From Candidatus Hermodarchaeota archaeon (GTDB lineage: Archaea; Asgardarchaeota; Hermodarchaeia; Hermodarchaeales; Hermodarchaeaceae): a stretch of 58,482 nt of DNA. Where the stretch lies: positions 1-58,482 of the forward strand of contig JAEOTB010000018.1 of assembly GCA_016840065.1 (NCBI GenBank), in the 5' to 3' direction. A model generated the notes under the pieces. It did no database searches and was not told the DNA's origin. It worked only from the letters and a program-made list of their open reading frames with translations. The position numbers and the translations under genes were made by a program. Below are positions 7,627 to 17,283 of this stretch, piece by piece (position 1 is the first letter of the stretch; each line of letters begins with the position of its first letter).

Positions 7627-10058
7627 GTGAACAAGATCAACAAGAAGGCAAATCAAAACGAGTGTCCATGAGAATCGAAGGAATGCATTGCGCATCTTGT
7701 GTAGCCTCTATCGAGCAGGCACTACTAGAGCATGAAAGTGTAGCCAGGGCTTCTGTCAGCCTTCTAGACGAGAAAGCTGTCATTGAATTCAACCCAGAGC
7801 TCGCTGACCGGGAAACACTAGAAAAAATCGTCAAGACAACGGGCTATAAACCCCAACGGGCAAAGATGATATTCACCCTAACACCTCAACCCCAAGAAGA
7901 CGAATGGGAAAACATCACGGAATCAGTCGAACAGATAGATGGTGTCATAACGACATCTACCTATCACTCAACTAGTCGACTCCTCATAGAATACGATGAA
8001 ACTCTTGTAACCTTCAAGATAATCAAGAAACGACTGCAAAGACTTGGATTTGACGCTGGTGAAAGTGAAGTTTCCGACATCGACCGGGAAACCTTGGCTC
8101 GCGAACGTGAAATACGGTACTACTCACGACTCCTAGCATTCTCAGCTACACTGACAGTTCCTGTAATACTCCTTATGTTTGCACCTTGGTTAATACTCCC
8201 CCTTCTACCATCCTGGCTCTCACCAACGCTATTTAGCTTCATACTAGTCACTCCTATCCAATTCATAGCAGGATATCCTTTCTACAAAGCGAGCCTTCGA
8301 GCAGCCAGACATGGTAAAACAAACATGGATACCCTAATCATGTTAGGCACAAGTGCGGCTTACTTCTATTCCGTGGCAGCCACCTTTCTTCTTGCAGGGC
8401 TCAGCCCATTCTATGATACCTCTGCAATGCTGATTACATTCATTCTCCTAGGTAGAACTCTTGAGGCCATCGCCAAGGGCCGCACATCACGGGCAATACG
8501 AGCTCTAATGGATTTACAAGCCAAAGTTGCCGTGGTTATTCGAGATGGTAAAGAAATCACAATACCGATTGAAGACGTTGAAGTAGGAGACAATATCCTC
8601 GTAAAACCTGGTGAGAAGATACCAGTCGACGGCGAAGTAATCGGTGGACAATCATCGGTAGACGAATCCATGGTGACTGGCGAGTCACTACCAGTTAGCA
8701 AACATGCAGGTGACGCAGTGGTTGGCGCGACGATGAACCAAAACGGTGTGCTCACAGTTCGCGCAACGAAGGTGGGTCAGGATACGGTTCTCTCTCAAAT
8801 CGTCAGAATGGTGGAGGAAGCACAAGCTCAGAAACCGCCAATCCAGCGAATGGCGGATCGCATTGCAGGGGTTTTCGTACCGATTGTGCTTTTTATTGCA
8901 TTTTCAACTTTTGCAATCTGGTTCCTTATATCAGGTCAAGATTGGGTGAGGGCTCTCAGTTTCACGATTGCGGTTCTAGTTGCTGCTTGTCCTTGTGCGC
9001 TAGGGCTGGCCACACCGACTGCTCTGATGGTAGGAATTGGTCGCGGTGCTCAACTCGGAATCCTCATCAAATCTGGTGCAGGTCTTGAAATAGTCCCCAA
9101 GATTGACACAGTAGTCTTTGATAAAACAGGAACCCTAACAGTTGGAAGACCCACAGTAACCGATATTATCCCAGCAAAAGGTGTTGAAGCGGAACAGGCA
9201 TTGGCTCTGGTCGCTGCAGTGGAGAAGAACAGTGAGCATCCCCTAGCAGATGCGATTGTAAAGTACGCTGGGGAAAAGAGTATAGAGATTCCAACAGCAA
9301 TCAAATTTGCGGCTATATCAGGTCGAGGTGTTAGGGCAGAAGTAGATGGAGCAGTTATTCGGGTGGGTAGTGATGTGTTTATGCGTGAGAACTCGATTGA
9401 CATCACTGAACTGGAAGTTCACCTTGAAGGTTTGCAGCGCGAAGGAAAGACGACCGTATTTGCCGCCAAGAATGACGAACCACTGGTTCTTCTCGGAATC
9501 GCTGACACATTGAAAGATAACTCAGCACAGGCAGTTGAGCGACTGCAACAAATGGGAATTGATGTAATCATGCTAACTGGCGACAAAGAGAGAACAGCCC
9601 AAGCCATCGCGAGGAATGTAGGAATAGAGAAAGTACTAGCAGAAGTGCTACCTGGAGACAAAGCAAGTCAAATTGAGAAGCTCCAATCCCAAGGCCAAGT
9701 AGTTGCCATGACTGGAGACGGAGTAAACGATGCACCTGCACTAGCTCAAGCCGACGTGGGAATTGCTCTGGGATCAGGCACCGATGTATCTGTAGAAACA
9801 GGAGACATTGTACTCGTAAAAGATGATTTGATGGATGTCGTTGCCGCTATCGAGCTAGGAAAGAGAACTATGACAAAAATAAAACAGAACTTCTTCTGGG
9901 CACTGATCTACAACCTTATCCTGCTTCCAGTCGCCGCAGGTCTCCTATCACCTTTTGTTATCTTACAGCCTGAATGGGCGGCACTAGCTATGACCTTTTC
10001 TAGTGTGAGCGTAGTAACCAATGCACTGCTTTTGGGAAGGTTCAAAGCTAGTCAATAA
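7623..10058 (+). CDS. copA: Copper-exporting P1B-type ATPase
   Basis: An 811-residue heavy-metal ATPase in the membrane that exports Cu(+) with ATP. In order: an N-terminal HMA domain with GMHCASC (Cys about 23 and 26), a second HMA-like domain that has lost its CxxC, transmembrane helices, the TGES actuator loop near 351, the CPC ion site ([12 protein letters not shown]) near 455, the phosphorylated DKTGT near 499 and GDGVNDAPA near 698. CPC and the C-terminal NALLLGRF region point to copper or silver. The start ATG at 7623 follows GGAGGG and overlaps the regulator stop. A longer in-frame extension upstream exists but lies inside the regulator gene. Confidence 0.95.
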   Translation: MSEQDQQEGKSKRVSMRIEGMHCASCVASIEQALLEHESVARASVSLLDEKAVIEFNPELADRETLEKIVKTTGYKPQRAKMIFTLTPQPQEDEWENITESVEQIDGVITTSTYHSTSRLLIEYDETLVTFKIIKKRLQRLGFDAGESEVSDIDRETLAREREIRYYSRLLAFSATLTVPVILLMFAPWLILPLLPSWLSPTLFSFILVTPIQFIAGYPFYKASLRAARHGKTNMDTLIMLGTSAAYFYSVAATFLLAGLSPFYDTSAMLITFILLGRTLEAIAKGRTSRAIRALMDLQAKVAVVIRDGKEITIPIEDVEVGDNILVKPGEKIPVDGEVIGGQSSVDESMVTGESLPVSKHAGDAVVGATMNQNGVLTVRATKVGQDTVLSQIVRMVEEAQAQKPPIQRMADRIAGVFVPIVLFIAFSTFAIWFLISGQDWVRALSFTIAVLVAACPCALGLATPTALMVGIGRGAQLGILIKSGAGLEIVPKIDTVVFDKTGTLTVGRPTVTDIIPAKGVEAEQALALVAAVEKNSEHPLADAIVKYAGEKSIEIPTAIKFAAISGRGVRAEVDGAVIRVGSDVFMRENSIDITELEVHLEGLQREGKTTVFAAKNDEPLVLLGIADTLKDNSAQAVERLQQMGIDVIMLTGDKERTAQAIARNVGIEKVLAEVLPGDKASQIEKLQSQGQVVAMTGDGVNDAPALAQADVGIALGSGTDVSVETGDIVLVKDDLMDVVAAIELGKRTMTKIKQNFFWALIYNLILLPVAAGLLSPFVILQPEWAALAMTFSSVSVVTNALLLGRFKASQ

Positions 10059-10180
10059 AGTGAAAATGCTTGATAGAAGCACTCAAAACTCATACTCCAA
10101 AACATCTCTCAAAAAAAGTATAGAAGAAGGTTTAATTGCCATTAAATCAAGGTTATAGTGATTCAAATCGGGGAATCTGC

Positions 10181-10546
10181 ATGGCTACAATCTTCATAGT
10201 GGAGGATGAAGAGGACCTTCACTATATTTACAAAGCCCTCTTGTCAGTGAAGGGACACATTGTCATAGCTTCAGCCTTTGATGGCAATGAAGCGATAGAG
10301 AAATACACACAACTTGATCCAAAACCAGACATCATAATGATGGATCATCGTATGCCCAAAATGGACGGCATAAGCGCTACACGCGAACTAAAACGTCTTT
10401 GCCCAGAATGTAAGATTATTTTTGTGAGTGCCGATGAAACAGTTCGCCAGAAAGCAATAGAAGCAGGGGCAGAGGTCTTTCAGGTCAAACCCATCCGTGC
10501 CCACGAGCTATATACAATAATCACTCAACTATTGAGCGCTTCGTAA
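10181..10546 (+). CDS. CheY-like stand-alone response regulator
   Basis: A 121-residue receiver domain with no output domain. It has the acidic pair in FIVEDEED, the phosphoacceptor Asp in IIMMDHRMPKMDG, the Ser of VSADE and the Lys-Pro of QVKPIRAHEL. It is a close paralog of the protein at 36157..36525, including the unusual DHRMP-MDGISAT stretch. ATG 10181 is chosen because it begins right at the receiver fold; an in-frame TTG 45 bp upstream would add an unconserved tail. No histidine kinase is nearby, so the partner is unknown. Confidence 0.88.
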   Translation: MATIFIVEDEEDLHYIYKALLSVKGHIVIASAFDGNEAIEKYTQLDPKPDIIMMDHRMPKMDGISATRELKRLCPECKIIFVSADETVRQKAIEAGAEVFQVKPIRAHELYTIITQLLSAS

Positions 10547-10567
10547 CAGGACAATAACTCTGGTGAT

Positions 10568-11017
10568 TTAGTCCTCGAAGTACTCTCCTTCTGCCAACTC
10601 AACAGACCGTGAATCACGATGTGCACGTTTCCGCCGCCAAAGATGACCTTCTCTTCCCTCCATGAAGAAAAGCTCTGCAGCTGTAATCTCATCGTCATCT
10701 AATAGACTATCTCGGGTCGCCTCACCGTACACCTCTGATCCTGTACTCGTTGGAGCTTCACGTTCTCGGGCTTGCAGCCAATGCTCTAGCTGAGCAAAAC
10801 GTTGTTCCAACCTTTCAGCGGCAGCAGTATCTTTCTCTTTCAGACTATCAATCATCATAATCCTAATTGTCTCAATCGGTGTATCAATGGTTGAATTGTT
10901 TATGACCTCAACTGCTACTGTTCTAGCAACTGCAGCAGATACACCAATTTGGATGAGCAAATCCATGATTTGTTGCTTGAATGGACGACGTTCCTTAGGC
11001 ACTCTCGACATACGCAC
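10568..11017 (-). CDS. Uncharacterised 149-residue protein
   Basis: I do not recognise this protein. The N-terminal half is helical and begins basic (RVPKERRPFKQQIMDLLIQIG), then has a possible coiled stretch around SLKEKDTAAAERLEQRFAQLEHWLQ. The C-terminal half is charged and probably disordered, ending in ELAEGEYFED. It has no signal peptide or membrane helix. It is convergent with the CheY-like gene and 117 bp downstream-facing of the giant GNAT fusion. The start could be at either of the first two ATGs. Confidence 0.6.
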   Translation of the reverse strand: MRMSRVPKERRPFKQQIMDLLIQIGVSAAVARTVAVEVINNSTIDTPIETIRIMMIDSLKEKDTAAAERLEQRFAQLEHWLQAREREAPTSTGSEVYGEATRDSLLDDDEITAAELFFMEGREGHLWRRKRAHRDSRSVELAEGEYFED

Positions 11018-11133
11018 AGTTCTCCTTATCCATCTATTGTTATTTCCCTAAGCCTTAAGACCTTTCCAGTTACAAGGGGCTGCTAATTGGTCTATGGAAT
11101 TAATCCTAATGGAACTCGAACAAGTTCATGAAC

Positions 11134-14100
11134 TCAAAGTGTGAAATCAGCAAGTGCCGAATAGCGTTTAGCGTCTTTCCAAAGCGTCTTGGCAACAACA
11201 AGGTAAGCGCTACGCACTGCCTTTCCTCGTGGTGACAGGGTGACTAAATCAACACTCCTCAACAAAATCTGGTGTGGTGGAGTATCCCATACGTCGAAGA
11301 AGCCCTCTGGTCCATGGGGTGCGACTAAGAGAACGGTTTCACCACGTTTGCGGTGCTGCACACCAGCGAAGGGCTGAGTTGTGTCAAGGTATCCGAAGGT
11401 TTTGGTGCGACGTCGGCGTATCGGCCCTAAGGCCCGGGGTGCTACAGTTTCAAGTCCAGTCATCTTTCCCCCAGGTTGTACCGAGGCATGAATTCGATGG
11501 TGTATTTGACGTGGTGCTTTTGTCAAGTTCGTGTAGCGGCTAATTAGGGCCAGTATATTACTCTCTGGGCGAGTTAAAACGAAAAGCTCTATCTTGAAGC
11601 CTTTAAGCGCCTTCGCCTCTTTCTTAGGTCTTGTAGAGATTACAACACCAGTCCAGTCTTTCCGTTTGGCAGGTTTTACGGTCCAACGCTCTTTATCTAA
11701 TTGGGTAGGAATCCATGAATTTGCGCCTGCTGCCCAAGGGTCACACTGAATCCCGCCGTACCATGGGTTGATCCATACCATGGGTCCGGCCTTTGGGAAG
11801 AGTGAATTCAAGTAGTTGATGTCGGTCTCTTTGTCGATAAGGGCGAAAACACTACCAGCAAAGCTGGGTGCAATCTTAATCAGATACGCACCGTTATCAA
11901 CAACAAAGATATCTCTTTCTTCCTCACGCGATTTTGTAACCCTCACCTCCCCAGAAGTACCAGAAAGGATAACAGGTAAATCAAAGACATAATCTCGAAG
12001 CGGTAGTTTCACTTTTGCTTCGAGTGACAGGAGTTCAGGTTTGACATTTGTACTAACATCTAGGGTCAATATCGAATTGAGGTGGAATGGTGTTTTTCGG
12101 TCTATCTTCTCAAATTTCGCAGTGGAGGGTTTAACTTGCCACCCCTTTGGCGGTTTAAGTTGAAGTATACCTTCAATTGGGCGGTGAACACGATGCTGTA
12201 ACACAAGAGGTACAGAAAGTGAATCAGCTGCATCGAGCAGGATAGGTGAAGGTTTGGTCACCACTTCTATTGCTCTCTCAGAACGCATAGAGGGGCGTAC
12301 AGCTTGAGACTGAGGACAGCAGAGTTGATGCCACTGCTCCCTTACATGCCGCCAAGTACCAGGGCCCGCTATTACGTAAAAGGGTGGAAGTGTCAATTCA
12401 CTTCTGGGAGATAGGGGTGGAACTTGTAACTCGAAGTCCAGAAAGTCTCTCCCTGAGACTTTGTAGAGGGTTGTTGGATTACAGAGAATTCCTGTAATTT
12501 CTCCTGTTTCAGGGAATTCTATACAGTACCATGTTTCTGCCCATTCTTTCTTTTCCCTTGGTACTTCTCGACCAGTAGCGAAGAATTCATCCTCTACCAT
12601 CTCCTCACGCAATATTCCATCACTCAGAGGGAGTACATGGATGTGACTGGCACACCAAAGCATCCCCCCTACTTGCATGCGGACCTCATAGGAATTGGAG
12701 GGATGGGTGTTTTGAAATCCATAATCAACACGAACTAGTGATGAGCCGCTCGTTAAAACGTAGGTCTTGGTGAAACGAAGGTTCATGAACTTCTCGCTAT
12801 CCATCCATGTGACTATACGAGTTGTACCGTCACCCGGTTTCTCTATACGGTATTTGAAGTGTGTGCGCATCTGCTCTGACGGCCAAAATGGCGGACCTAA
12901 ACTCTCCCGGAAATGCGCACGAAGATGCTGGCGCCCAGAAACCTTTGTATACAGACGGTCAAGATGAGCACCCTTCATGAGATTTATGTCAAAATGGAGA
13001 TTCTCCGTGTGAACCTGCAGCCGCCGCCCATCATCAAAGGGAGTAACCAATACCCCACCTGACGACAGACAGTGGATGTAGCGGGTTTCAGTACGAGTTC
13101 TGAGTGACCCTCCCTCAACTTGAAGCAAAGAATGGATTTGGATGGGTAATGCAATTGTACCTAGACTGGGGTCGACAGCAACTTCGATGTTAGATCCTGA
13201 GAAGCCTTCTGGCTCAAAGTCCACATCAAATTCGGTTTGGGAAAGACGAACGCCACTCGGCGCGTCAAGGATGACTCTACCCTTTGTTCTCTCCTGAAGA
13301 TTGCTCTTGAGTGTTAGTGAAAGCGTGAGCTGGTTTCCAGGGCGGCACCACAATGTGCGGGGAATGGTGCTGACATCAACAGGATGTTTTGTGCGGAGCC
13401 CTGTTTCCAGATCTAATGGCAAGCCGTCTACGATGAAGTGAGACTTGAGGGTGAAGGCTGCCTTTTCTTCTGGGCGTGGAACTATATCCACTTGTCCCAG
13501 GATAGTCCCCTTGACAGTCACAGTTGCCCCAGGTTCTACTTTCAATTTCCTTGGTGGTTTCTTGGTTAGACGGAATCCTTTTGGAAGGCTGGGGGCGAGC
13601 TGGCATTGTATTGTCTTTTGTTTTCTCTTATTGTGAATAATCCATTCTACCTGAAGCGGGATTCCTAATGGGGGATCTGGATTGGCTACCCAACACTCAA
13701 CAAGTAGTTCATCCGTCTCAACCAATGTAGGCTCCCGACTCTCTCTATCAATGATGACCCGTAACATGTTTCCTTCCGCTTGCCATTTCATATCATACAC
13801 ACGAAGCCCTCGGTGCTTCATGTCATCAGGCTTCTGATCGATTTCCCGAACATAACGGGTGTACCAGTCAGGGTGCTTCTCGAAGAACGGCTGAGCGATG
13901 GGCAACGCCAGAATTAAGGGAATATAGTTCCGCATCCACACGCTAGTTCCTGGCTCCCAGAAGAATCCGGTCCTCTTATACACAGGAACCGCGTTTAGGT
14001 TCCCCGCCCACGTACCTAAGTAAAGTCGTCTGTAGCCTTCCTTTGCCACACGTCGGACAGATTCTATGAGAAGTGCCTTTCCAATGCCCTGCTTCCGGTA

Positions 14101-14364
14101 TGCATCTGCGACATTTAGAAATCCGAGATAGGCTGCCTCCTCATCCTCCCAATGTGGGTGGAGGGTAGAAACACCTACTACCTTATTTCCACTGAGGGCG
14201 ATGAGCCAAGTAATCTTATTTTGTTGCTCCCAGATTTCCAGCTGCCGCTCAGCGGTATGTTGAACACCGCCTGTGATTCCACCTGGCCAGCCCCCCTCAC
14301 TCTCGTTCAGGGACTGGGCATAACTCGCAGCGTCATCTGGCGTGAAGTCTCGGATTTCATGCAT
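11134..14364 (-). CDS. Giant GNAT acetyltransferase fused to beta-sandwich and mutarotase-like domains
   Basis: A 1076-residue protein. Residues 1-150 form a GNAT acetyltransferase with the acetyl-CoA loop in RKQGIGKALL and the C-terminal NAVPVYKRTGF motif. The rest has no catalytic motif that I recognise: several beta-rich immunoglobulin/NEW3-like stretches, then a C-terminal half resembling galactose-mutarotase beta-sandwiches (SFAGSVFALIDKETDINYLNS, NPWYGGIQCDPW). There is no signal peptide, so it is probably cytoplasmic. It is a full-length paralog of 49825..53118. The ATG at 14364 is preceded by GAGGAGTG. A role in modifying or binding a sugar-containing substrate is plausible but unproven. 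Confidence 0.8.
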   Translation of the reverse strand: MHEIRDFTPDDAASYAQSLNESEGGWPGGITGGVQHTAERQLEIWEQQNKITWLIALSGNKVVGVSTLHPHWEDEEAAYLGFLNVADAYRKQGIGKALLIESVRRVAKEGYRRLYLGTWAGNLNAVPVYKRTGFFWEPGTSVWMRNYIPLILALPIAQPFFEKHPDWYTRYVREIDQKPDDMKHRGLRVYDMKWQAEGNMLRVIIDRESREPTLVETDELLVECWVANPDPPLGIPLQVEWIIHNKRKQKTIQCQLAPSLPKGFRLTKKPPRKLKVEPGATVTVKGTILGQVDIVPRPEEKAAFTLKSHFIVDGLPLDLETGLRTKHPVDVSTIPRTLWCRPGNQLTLSLTLKSNLQERTKGRVILDAPSGVRLSQTEFDVDFEPEGFSGSNIEVAVDPSLGTIALPIQIHSLLQVEGGSLRTRTETRYIHCLSSGGVLVTPFDDGRRLQVHTENLHFDINLMKGAHLDRLYTKVSGRQHLRAHFRESLGPPFWPSEQMRTHFKYRIEKPGDGTTRIVTWMDSEKFMNLRFTKTYVLTSGSSLVRVDYGFQNTHPSNSYEVRMQVGGMLWCASHIHVLPLSDGILREEMVEDEFFATGREVPREKKEWAETWYCIEFPETGEITGILCNPTTLYKVSGRDFLDFELQVPPLSPRSELTLPPFYVIAGPGTWRHVREQWHQLCCPQSQAVRPSMRSERAIEVVTKPSPILLDAADSLSVPLVLQHRVHRPIEGILQLKPPKGWQVKPSTAKFEKIDRKTPFHLNSILTLDVSTNVKPELLSLEAKVKLPLRDYVFDLPVILSGTSGEVRVTKSREEERDIFVVDNGAYLIKIAPSFAGSVFALIDKETDINYLNSLFPKAGPMVWINPWYGGIQCDPWAAGANSWIPTQLDKERWTVKPAKRKDWTGVVISTRPKKEAKALKGFKIELFVLTRPESNILALISRYTNLTKAPRQIHHRIHASVQPGGKMTGLETVAPRALGPIRRRRTKTFGYLDTTQPFAGVQHRKRGETVLLVAPHGPEGFFDVWDTPPHQILLRSVDLVTLSPRGKAVRSAYLVVAKTLWKDAKRYSALADFTL

Positions 14365-14476
14365 CGTGTAGCACTCCTCGCTCCAATATCTAGTACACTA
14401 AAGAAGTAATGGAGCTGTTGCAGGCAACTATCAGCTGGTTATTAGTTTTTCGTTTTAGGAATCGCTGAAACTCGTC

Positions 14477-15337
14477 TTAACCTGTTGCTGAGGCAGCAAT
14501 ACCGTACTCTAATTGTGGATTACCACTTCTAGGTGGGTCACCCCAGTACATCCGCGTGAGTACAGAACGCTTCCTGAAACCTTGAGTGCTCATCAATAAC
14601 CGTGCATTTCCACTCGTCTCAAGTACCCCCACGTAGGCTTCGCCCTCCTCAACGAACCCCACTGCCCAGCGTAGTAGTCGCTTAGCCGCATCTCCATTGG
14701 CTGCAATGAAGGGGCCTAACATTGTACCGGCCGCAGTCTTTCGGCCCATGATAATCCCTAAACTAGGGTCCCTACGGACCTTGAAGGCAAAATCCGAATA
14801 CGCGAACAGGCGTCTGAGAACACGGCTCCGGTCATCACCAAAAGCCCGTTTGTCTAGAGCTAGTACAGCTTCAAGGTCCTCCTTAGTGGCACGCCCTGTA
14901 CCAGGAACACCTCGAAGTTTGAAAGGTTTCCCAAACCATCGCTGCGAATCACACTCTTTCACAAAACCAAAACTCTCATAGAGCGGAACCCCCGGCGGGT
15001 CCGCCTCCAATCGTGCCGTAGGAACACCTTTCTCCTTGAAGTACCTGAGAGCAGTCTTTAGCAGAGTTGAACCGATGCCACGGCGCCGAAGATTCTTCCG
15101 CACCATCATCATCCCTATCCAACCAAAATGAGTGTAAAGGGTTGTGGTGACAGAACCTACAACCTCTCCCTTGACTTCTGCGACAAAGCAGCCCTCCGGC
15201 TCGTAACAAAGCACATTCTCCAAATCACCCAGTGAGGGAGTCCACCCCTCCTCACGCATCATCTGAACAATAGACTCAAGATGTTCTTGCTGCATCAGCT
15301 TGATACCTAACTCGGAAGGAACGGAACCAATGGGCAT
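14477..15337 (-). CDS. GNAT acetyltransferase with a second YitH-like domain
   Basis: A 286-residue protein. The N-terminal GNAT domain has RRRGIGSTLLKTAL as the acetyl-CoA loop and PLYESFGF at its end. The second half (from about residue 145) resembles the C-terminal acetyltransferase-like domain of YitH proteins, with GPFIAANGDAAKRLLRWAV and a terminal RSVLTRMYWG. The ATG at 15337 follows AGGTGAGGGG, which overlaps the fwdA stop codon, so the gene is co-transcribed behind fwdA. Substrate unknown. Confidence 0.82.
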   Translation of the reverse strand: MPIGSVPSELGIKLMQQEHLESIVQMMREEGWTPSLGDLENVLCYEPEGCFVAEVKGEVVGSVTTTLYTHFGWIGMMMVRKNLRRRGIGSTLLKTALRYFKEKGVPTARLEADPPGVPLYESFGFVKECDSQRWFGKPFKLRGVPGTGRATKEDLEAVLALDKRAFGDDRSRVLRRLFAYSDFAFKVRRDPSLGIIMGRKTAAGTMLGPFIAANGDAAKRLLRWAVGFVEEGEAYVGVLETSGNARLLMSTQGFRKRSVLTRMYWGDPPRSGNPQLEYGIAASATG

Positions 15338-15350
15338 TTGAACCCCTCAC

Positions 15351-17042
15351 CTAGGATGCTATATGGGGACGAACGGGAGCAGACCAGTGCAGATAACGCT
15401 TCGAAACAGGATAATTCTCAAACTGAATCGTGTAATGCTTCTCAAACTTCTCCCTAATCTCGCCTTCCACGATTGCCGCGAGTTCAGGTTCGACATGAGC
15501 ATCAACCCAATAGGACCGCCCCTTCGGCACAGCAACCATCTTACCCCTCTTATGCACAATCCGACCGTCCTTTACGGTATATTCAGCCTGGGAGAAGGCA
15601 CGAACCAACTTGTCGGGACTCGACGCATAATCCTTCTGAGCATCAAGCTTGTAAATAGCAATATCAGCATCCGCCCCCGGACCAAGATGACCCTTACCAG
15701 CCAATCCTAAGGAACGAGCAGGACCAGCACGAGTTGAAATAATGAAATCCTTCAACGAAAACTCAGTATCAAGAGAAGGCAACACCATACGCGCCTTTGC
15801 ACTCCGCTTCATATCACCAAGAATACTTTCACGCGCCTTCCGACTCATCAACCATGCAGCGATATGCGGATAATTTATAAAAGTCCCAGCATTCGGATGA
15901 TCAGTGGTAGGATAGACACGCCAAGGGTCATTCACCATAAGCGCGATTTCAAGACCAATAGCCCACTGAATAGCATTAACCCGAGAACTCTGCTTAAACA
16001 CATAAGGCACAACACCACCACCGCATTCTACCTCAATATCGTCGTTGACCCATCGGCCTCCGGAGATACCTCTGAGGATCCATTCCCAGGGACCGTCAGC
16101 TGTCATTGTGGTTGTGTCGCTGAATACGATTTGTCCTAGGTCGGCGCTGACGTTCTTGTTCTTTTTCAGGAAGTTTGCTATGGGTTCTGCTCCGGAGCGG
16201 AAGCTGGCGAAGTCGTCGCCGCCGTAGCTGTGGAATTGTATGTGGGTCATGTGGAGGTTTGTGCCTGACTCGCGGCTTACTGGGAATTTATTGGCGATTT
16301 CCATGGTGTCTACGGTAATCGCTGTGTTTCCGGGTCGTCCTAGCATGTTGGCGTGGAGGTGGACTGGATGGGGTAGTTTTAGTCGTTCAGAGACTTCCAT
16401 GAGACCGTGGATGACGTCCCGTGAGGTTACATCGAATGCTCGGATTTTTTGGTCGAGTGATTCGACGTTTCCGCCCCAGCTCCAGTCGGCCACGCCTGTG
16501 GGGTTGACGGCTTTGAGGGCGTATCCTTTGGTGGCTCTGAGCATCCAGGCTGCAAAGGCGGCTAGTTTGTCGTAGTCCTTTTCTCGTGAGTATTCCATGA
16601 AGAGCTGGTGGTTTCCGAATAGGGGGAACATGATTTTGTCGAGGGGGTTTATTTCGCCTAGTTCTTCGTGGACGTGTCGAGATACTATTCCTGCTGCGGC
16701 TGCTTCTGTTACGAAGGTGTAGCCCAGCTCGGAGTACTTGTAGCCTGTGATGTGTGTTGGGGGTACGCTTGACCATACTCCTGCACGGCAGACATCTGAG
16801 AAGGTGTAGGGATCCATTCGGGATTGATCACATCGTAGGACTCGTCCGGAGTCCACTTTGGGTGTGGCTAGGTGGGCGTGGATTTCGACGCCGCCTGGGA
16901 CAACTAGGAGTCCTTTTGCGTCGATGATTTCTGCTCCTTCTGAGTCGACGGAGTCAACTACTTTCCCGTCTTTGATTTCGATGTCCTTGACTTCGTGGAT
17001 GTTGTTCTTGGGGTCCACGACGAATCCGTTTCGAATAATCAT
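15351..17042 (-). CDS. fwdA: Formylmethanofuran dehydrogenase subunit A (amidohydrolase)
   Basis: FwdA hydrolyses or forms formylmethanofuran from formate and methanofuran at a binuclear zinc site, working with the CO2-reducing FwdB. The protein (about 563 residues) has the amidohydrolase HxH in GGVEIHAHLATPKV, a lysine in TKGYALKAVNPTG suited to carboxylation, HLHANMLG, MTHIQFHSYGG and the Asp/His of TTDHPNAGTF. I chose ATG 17042, giving MIIRNGFVVDPKN; an in-frame ATG at 17075 would add 11 residues. Codon endings change sharply near 16030: the 5' part prefers A/C, the 3' part T/G. The GNAT gene follows in the same unit. Leader is long and holds no other gene. Confidence 0.93.
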   Translation of the reverse strand: MIIRNGFVVDPKNNIHEVKDIEIKDGKVVDSVDSEGAEIIDAKGLLVVPGGVEIHAHLATPKVDSGRVLRCDQSRMDPYTFSDVCRAGVWSSVPPTHITGYKYSELGYTFVTEAAAAGIVSRHVHEELGEINPLDKIMFPLFGNHQLFMEYSREKDYDKLAAFAAWMLRATKGYALKAVNPTGVADWSWGGNVESLDQKIRAFDVTSRDVIHGLMEVSERLKLPHPVHLHANMLGRPGNTAITVDTMEIANKFPVSRESGTNLHMTHIQFHSYGGDDFASFRSGAEPIANFLKKNKNVSADLGQIVFSDTTTMTADGPWEWILRGISGGRWVNDDIEVECGGGVVPYVFKQSSRVNAIQWAIGLEIALMVNDPWRVYPTTDHPNAGTFINYPHIAAWLMSRKARESILGDMKRSAKARMVLPSLDTEFSLKDFIISTRAGPARSLGLAGKGHLGPGADADIAIYKLDAQKDYASSPDKLVRAFSQAEYTVKDGRIVHKRGKMVAVPKGRSYWVDAHVEPELAAIVEGEIREKFEKHYTIQFENYPVSKRYLHWSAPVRPHIAS

Positions 17043-17218
17043 AGTGCGTTTTTGCAAGGCGAAACACCAGCTCAATCTTCGAGTGATATACGGTTTACGT
17101 GCTTAAGGTCTATTAAGGGTTATCAAAGTACGACCTCGGTGGGGTTTGCCTGTGAAAGTTGTGCAAAAATGTGTTCTCTGCGGAAGGCTTTTTTATTGGT
17201 TTGTTGCCGAAGGTCGAT

Positions 17219-17238
17219 ATATGCACCGCCGTGCATAT
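17219..17238. promoter_or_regulatory. Palindrome before the ECF transporter operon
   Basis: ATATGCAC-CGCC-GTGCATAT is a perfect 8+4+8 inverted repeat. It lies about 25 bp downstream of a TTTTTTAT element, so it would sit at the transcription start, 46 bp before the ATG at 17284. A vitamin-responsive repressor site is a reasonable inference. No TPP riboswitch sequence was seen here. Confidence 0.45.
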
Positions 17239-17283
17239 CTTAACTGGTCTTGACTAGCCAGACCCAACTCTGAGGTTACTCTC

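Noticed and set aside
16387..16776. A 129-codon minus-strand frame inside fwdA
   Set aside because: It overlaps the conserved amidohydrolase coding frame; the Arg/Pro/Ser-rich product is typical of a shadow frame.
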